Below, one piece after another: positions 8,217-10,654 of a stretch of 10,654 bases of DNA (positions are counted from its first letter, which is position 1; each line of letters opens with the position of its first letter). Made by a program: the position numbers and the translations under genes. The stretch lies in contig DATCBY010000007.1 in assembly GCA_036511595.1 (NCBI GenBank), positions 1 to 10,654 of the forward strand, in the 5' to 3' direction. The notes below the pieces were generated by a model. The model was not told the origin of the DNA, ran no database searches, and was given only the letters and a program-made list of their open reading frames with translations. The DNA comes from DASZQY01 sp036511595 (GTDB lineage: Bacteria; Pseudomonadota; Alphaproteobacteria; Rhizobiales; Kaistiaceae).

Positions 8217-9503
8217 ATGATTCAGGAACGAGGCGCCATCCTTCTGGTCAGCGCCACACTGATCGCGGCCCTGGCGGCGTCGAGCGTTCTCGATACGGTC
8301 CCGCTAGGCGCAATCGCCGGAGCGGGAGTTTTTTGCATCGTCCTGCTTGCAGTGTTTCCGGGTGAGGTGCCGCCCGGATGGACGGTTTCTCTCGCCGCCC
8401 TCATCACCCTCGGAATACTTCCCTTTCAGTTGCCGCTGGTCGGCGTGGCGCCGACGCAATGGCTCCTTCCCGGCCTCGGTGTTGGAGCTTTCGCGGCGTT
8501 CGTCGTAGCGCTTCTGCCGTGGCTGCCGTGGCTGCCGTTGCGACGGTTGTTCGCCTTCGTCGCCCTTGCCGCCATGGCGGTAGGCTTCGCACTGATCGTG
8601 CGCGGCGGCCACCCGCTCATCGACGTGTGGGTCATGCTTCGCGATGCTTCTGCCGGACTACTGCACGGCCTGAATCCTTACGAATTGAAGTTTCCCGACG
8701 TCCCTCGCGGCCAGGACGATTACTGTTTTCCGTATGTGCCCGGCGCCTTTCTGCTGACGGCGCCGGCCCAATGGCTGCTCGGCGACGTTCGGTGGATGGA
8801 AGGTGCGTGCCTCGTCGCGGCGGTCGGGCTGACGGCGTGGCATGCAACGGACCGAGGGCGCAGGATCGACGGAGCCGCGCTTCCCGTGGCGCTCCTCCTC
8901 GGCGCCATGCCGGGAACCCTCCACGTCGTCGAGCAATCCTGGACCGAACCCATGCTGCTTCTCGCCATGACGGCGGCAGCGGTATTGATCGACCGCGGCC
9001 GGGTGAATTGGGCAATCGTGCCGCTCGGCGTGGCGCTCGCGACCAAGCAGTATCTGATCGTGCTCGTGCCGCTTCTTTGCTTCTGGCCGAACTTTGGATG
9101 GCGACGGGTAGTTGCCAGTGGCGCGCTCGCCGGCGTTATTTGCCTGCCGTGGTTCCTGGTCAACCCGGAGCGGTTCGTGGCCTGCACGATCGGGTTCCAT
9201 ATCTTTCTGCCGCCCATGTCCGCGTCGATGTCGATCTGGCTGTTCCTGCCCGGACCTGTCCGCGCCGTTGCGGTGGTGCTCGGCGTGGCGATCGCGTACG
9301 CGGTCGTTGCCCCGCGAGCGCCCCGCACCGGCTCGGGGTTTCTGCTTGCTGCCGGTGTCGTCCTTGCCGTGTTCGACTTCACCAACAAGGCGAGCTTTCT
9401 CAACGAATGGTGGTTTGCCTCCGAGTTGATCGTCGCCGGCCTGGCGATCGCCGCAGTAGACAAGGCTGACGGCGGCGCGAAGGCCGCGAGCGAATTGGCC
9501 TGA
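8217..9503 (+). CDS. Polytopic membrane protein, putative GT-C (GT87/DUF2029-like) glycosyltransferase
   Basis: The 428-aa product is very hydrophobic, with about 12-13 predicted membrane helices from residue 7 to 415. After the fifth helix, an extracytoplasmic-looking loop carries Asp136 in PLIDVWVML, then GLLHGLNPYELKFPD and DYCFPYVPG (about 149-175). This resembles GT-C enzymes, in which an acidic residue in an early loop and a G.NPY-type motif precede a (Y/F)xP element. The later EQSWTEPMLLLAM...LIDRGR and GVALATKQYLIVLVPL (about 239-286) resemble the GQ...LLL and LA..K.YP segments of GT87/DUF2029 proteins. Such enzymes move sugars from polyprenyl-phosphate donors onto lipids or glycans at the periplasmic face. 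Substrate and donor cannot be read here. The ATG at 8217 is preferred: an AAGGCGGGG ribosome site lies at 8199-8207 and the first helix starts right after. gltX follows 60 bases later. Membrane topology is firm; the enzymatic call is moderate. Confidence 0.72.
   Translation: MIQERGAILLVSATLIAALAASSVLDTVPLGAIAGAGVFCIVLLAVFPGEVPPGWTVSLAALITLGILPFQLPLVGVAPTQWLLPGLGVGAFAAFVVALLPWLPWLPLRRLFAFVALAAMAVGFALIVRGGHPLIDVWVMLRDASAGLLHGLNPYELKFPDVPRGQDDYCFPYVPGAFLLTAPAQWLLGDVRWMEGACLVAAVGLTAWHATDRGRRIDGAALPVALLLGAMPGTLHVVEQSWTEPMLLLAMTAAAVLIDRGRVNWAIVPLGVALATKQYLIVLVPLLCFWPNFGWRRVVASGALAGVICLPWFLVNPERFVACTIGFHIFLPPMSASMSIWLFLPGPVRAVAVVLGVAIAYAVVAPRAPRTGSGFLLAAGVVLAVFDFTNKASFLNEWWFASELIVAGLAIAAVDKADGGAKAASELA
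8514..8540 (+). repeat. Short 9-base tandem repeat within the membrane-protein gene
   Basis: CTGCCGTGG occurs twice in direct succession (8514-8522, 8523-8531) and a third time with one change (CTGCCGTTG, 8532-8540). In frame it encodes the LPWLPWLPL run at residues 100-108, at the cytoplasmic or periplasmic edge of a membrane helix. Unit length is a multiple of three, so copy-number change would keep the frame. Confidence 0.75.
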
Positions 9504-9563
9504 CAACCAGCGGCGCCATCGTGGTACAGGAACCGGCCTCTGGCACTTCCGGCATCATTCCGC

Positions 9564-10654
9564 ATGGCTGAAACCGTCGTCACCCGCTTTGCTCCGTCGC
9601 CCACGGGCTTCCTCCATATCGGCGGAGCACGGACGGCTCTCTTCAACTGGCTCTATGCGCGTCACACGCGCGGCAAGATACTGCTGCGGATCGAGGACAC
9701 TGACCGCGAACGGTCCACCGAGCCGGCGATCGCGGCAATTCTCGACGGGCTGAAGTGGCTCGGGCTCGATTGGGACGGCGAGCCGGTCTATCAGTTTGCG
9801 CGCGCCGTCAGACACCGCGAGATGGCCGAGGCTCTGGTTGCCAGCGGCAAGGCGTATCGAGCCTACGAAACGCCGGACGAACTTAACGACATGCGCGCCA
9901 AGGCGCGGGCCGAGGGCCGCTCGCCCCGTTACACCGGTCGCTGGCGGGACGCCGACCCGCGGCAGGCACCGGCAGGTTTGCCGTCGGTGGTGCGCATCAA
10001 GGCGCCGCTCGACGGCGAGACTGTCATCGAGGACCGGGTGCAGGGACGCGTGGCATTTCCCAACGCCGATCTCGACGACTTCATCATCCTCAGGTCGGAC
10101 GGAACGCCGACCTACATGCATGCCGTGGTGGTCGACGATCACGACATGGGCGTCACCCACATCATCCGCGGCGACGATCACCTGATCAATGCCGCGCGCC
10201 AGAAGCAGATCTACGATGCGCTGTCCTGGGACATTCCCAGCATGTCCCATATCCCCCTGATTCATGGGCCTGACGGCTCCAAGCTCTCCAAACGCCATGG
10301 CGCGCTCGGGGTCGATGCCTACCGCGCCATGGGATATCTGCCGGCAGCCCTGCGCAATTACCTGGTCCGGCTCGGATGGAGCCATGGCGACCAGGAGATC
10401 TTCTCCACCGAGGAGATGATCGCCGATTTCGACCTCGGGTCGATCGGCCGGTCGGCGGCGCGGTTCGATTTCGCCAAGCTGGAAAACCTCAACGGCCACT
10501 ATATCCGTCACGCCGACGATCAAGCTCTCGTGACCATGTTCGAGGACGTGCTGAACCATGTGCCGGATCGTTCCGAACTGAAGGCGAAACTCAACGACAC
10601 CACGCGCGCGCAATTGCTGCGGGCGATGCCAAGTCTGAAGGAGCGCGCCAAGAC
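9564..10654 (+). CDS. gltX: Glutamyl-tRNA synthetase, N-terminal part (3' end outside window)
   Basis: GluRS attaches glutamate to tRNA-Glu; non-discriminating forms also mischarge tRNA-Gln for later amidation. From the ATG at 9564 the frame stays open to the window end, giving 363 residues of an expected 470-480. The catalytic Rossmann domain shows RFAPSPTGFLHIGGARTAL, with the HIGH-type motif HIGG at 18-21, and RIEDTDRERS. These are followed by RFKAP-like RIKAPLDGETVIEDRVQG, DDFIILRSDGTPTYMHAVVVDDHDMG and the RGDDHL region. The KMSKS-type loop KLSKRHGA begins at residue 240. YLVRLGWSHGD and the start of the anticodon-binding domain follow. No upstream in-frame start is needed, since MAETVVTRFAPSPTG is the normal N-terminus. 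The 60-base gap before it has no strong promoter or terminator. With glnS nearby, tRNA-Gln charging could use either route; specificity cannot be judged from this part. Confidence 0.97.
   Translation, partial: MAETVVTRFAPSPTGFLHIGGARTALFNWLYARHTRGKILLRIEDTDRERSTEPAIAAILDGLKWLGLDWDGEPVYQFARAVRHREMAEALVASGKAYRAYETPDELNDMRAKARAEGRSPRYTGRWRDADPRQAPAGLPSVVRIKAPLDGETVIEDRVQGRVAFPNADLDDFIILRSDGTPTYMHAVVVDDHDMGVTHIIRGDDHLINAARQKQIYDALSWDIPSMSHIPLIHGPDGSKLSKRHGALGVDAYRAMGYLPAALRNYLVRLGWSHGDQEIFSTEEMIADFDLGSIGRSAARFDFAKLENLNGHYIRHADDQALVTMFEDVLNHVPDRSELKAKLNDTTRAQLLRAMPSLKERAK

Noticed and set aside
8378..9469. Forward open frame (363 aa) in another frame of the membrane-protein gene, and minus frames 8658-9506 and 8720-9646
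   Set aside because: Charged, low-complexity translations; the 8217-9503 frame alone gives a regular series of membrane helices and family-like motifs.
9555..10613. Minus-strand open frame (352 aa) across gltX
   Set aside because: Fully antisense to GluRS with HIGG and KLSKR motifs in the plus frame.

Overview
The window is about 10.6 kb of GC-rich DNA, dense with genes. Its protein sequences and gene order point to an alphaproteobacterium, most likely of the order Hyphomicrobiales (Rhizobiales). The run trpD-trpC-moaC-moeA-lexA, then a convergent comEC and a forward gltX, is a familiar chromosomal neighbourhood in that group. A direct-repeat LexA operator (GAAC-N7-GAAC) upstream of lexA is also the alphaproteobacterial type.

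Left part (1-4081, + strand): the C-terminal two thirds of trpD, then trpC (tryptophan synthesis), moaC and moeA (molybdenum cofactor synthesis), and lexA (SOS repressor). trpD, trpC and moaC are separated by 11 and 4 bases and moeA follows closely, so they look co-transcribed. lexA has its own leader of 129 bases, which carries one perfect and one imperfect LexA box.

Middle (4103-8017, - strand): glnS (glutaminyl-tRNA synthetase) followed 18 bases later by comEC, apparently as one unit running towards lexA. comEC is broken in this sequence. Its start and its conserved C-terminus lie in one frame and the roughly 1.5 kb core lies in another, so two opposite frameshifts are needed, near 5928-5945 and near 4398-4440. 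These may be base-calling errors or a real double lesion.

Right part (8217-10654, + strand): a 428-aa polytopic membrane protein resembling GT-C/GT87-type glycosyltransferases, then gltX (glutamyl-tRNA synthetase), cut by the window end. glnS and the membrane gene sit between comEC and gltX, which are often direct neighbours in related bacteria. The two tRNA synthetases acting on the Gln/Glu pair are thus almost adjacent.

Most of the window is ordinary housekeeping sequence. I see no CRISPR array, IS element, tRNA or rRNA gene, and no convincing new system. The points most worth checking are the doubly frameshifted comEC, the LexA operator arrangement, the presence of glnS, and the uncharacterised membrane glycosyltransferase-like gene.
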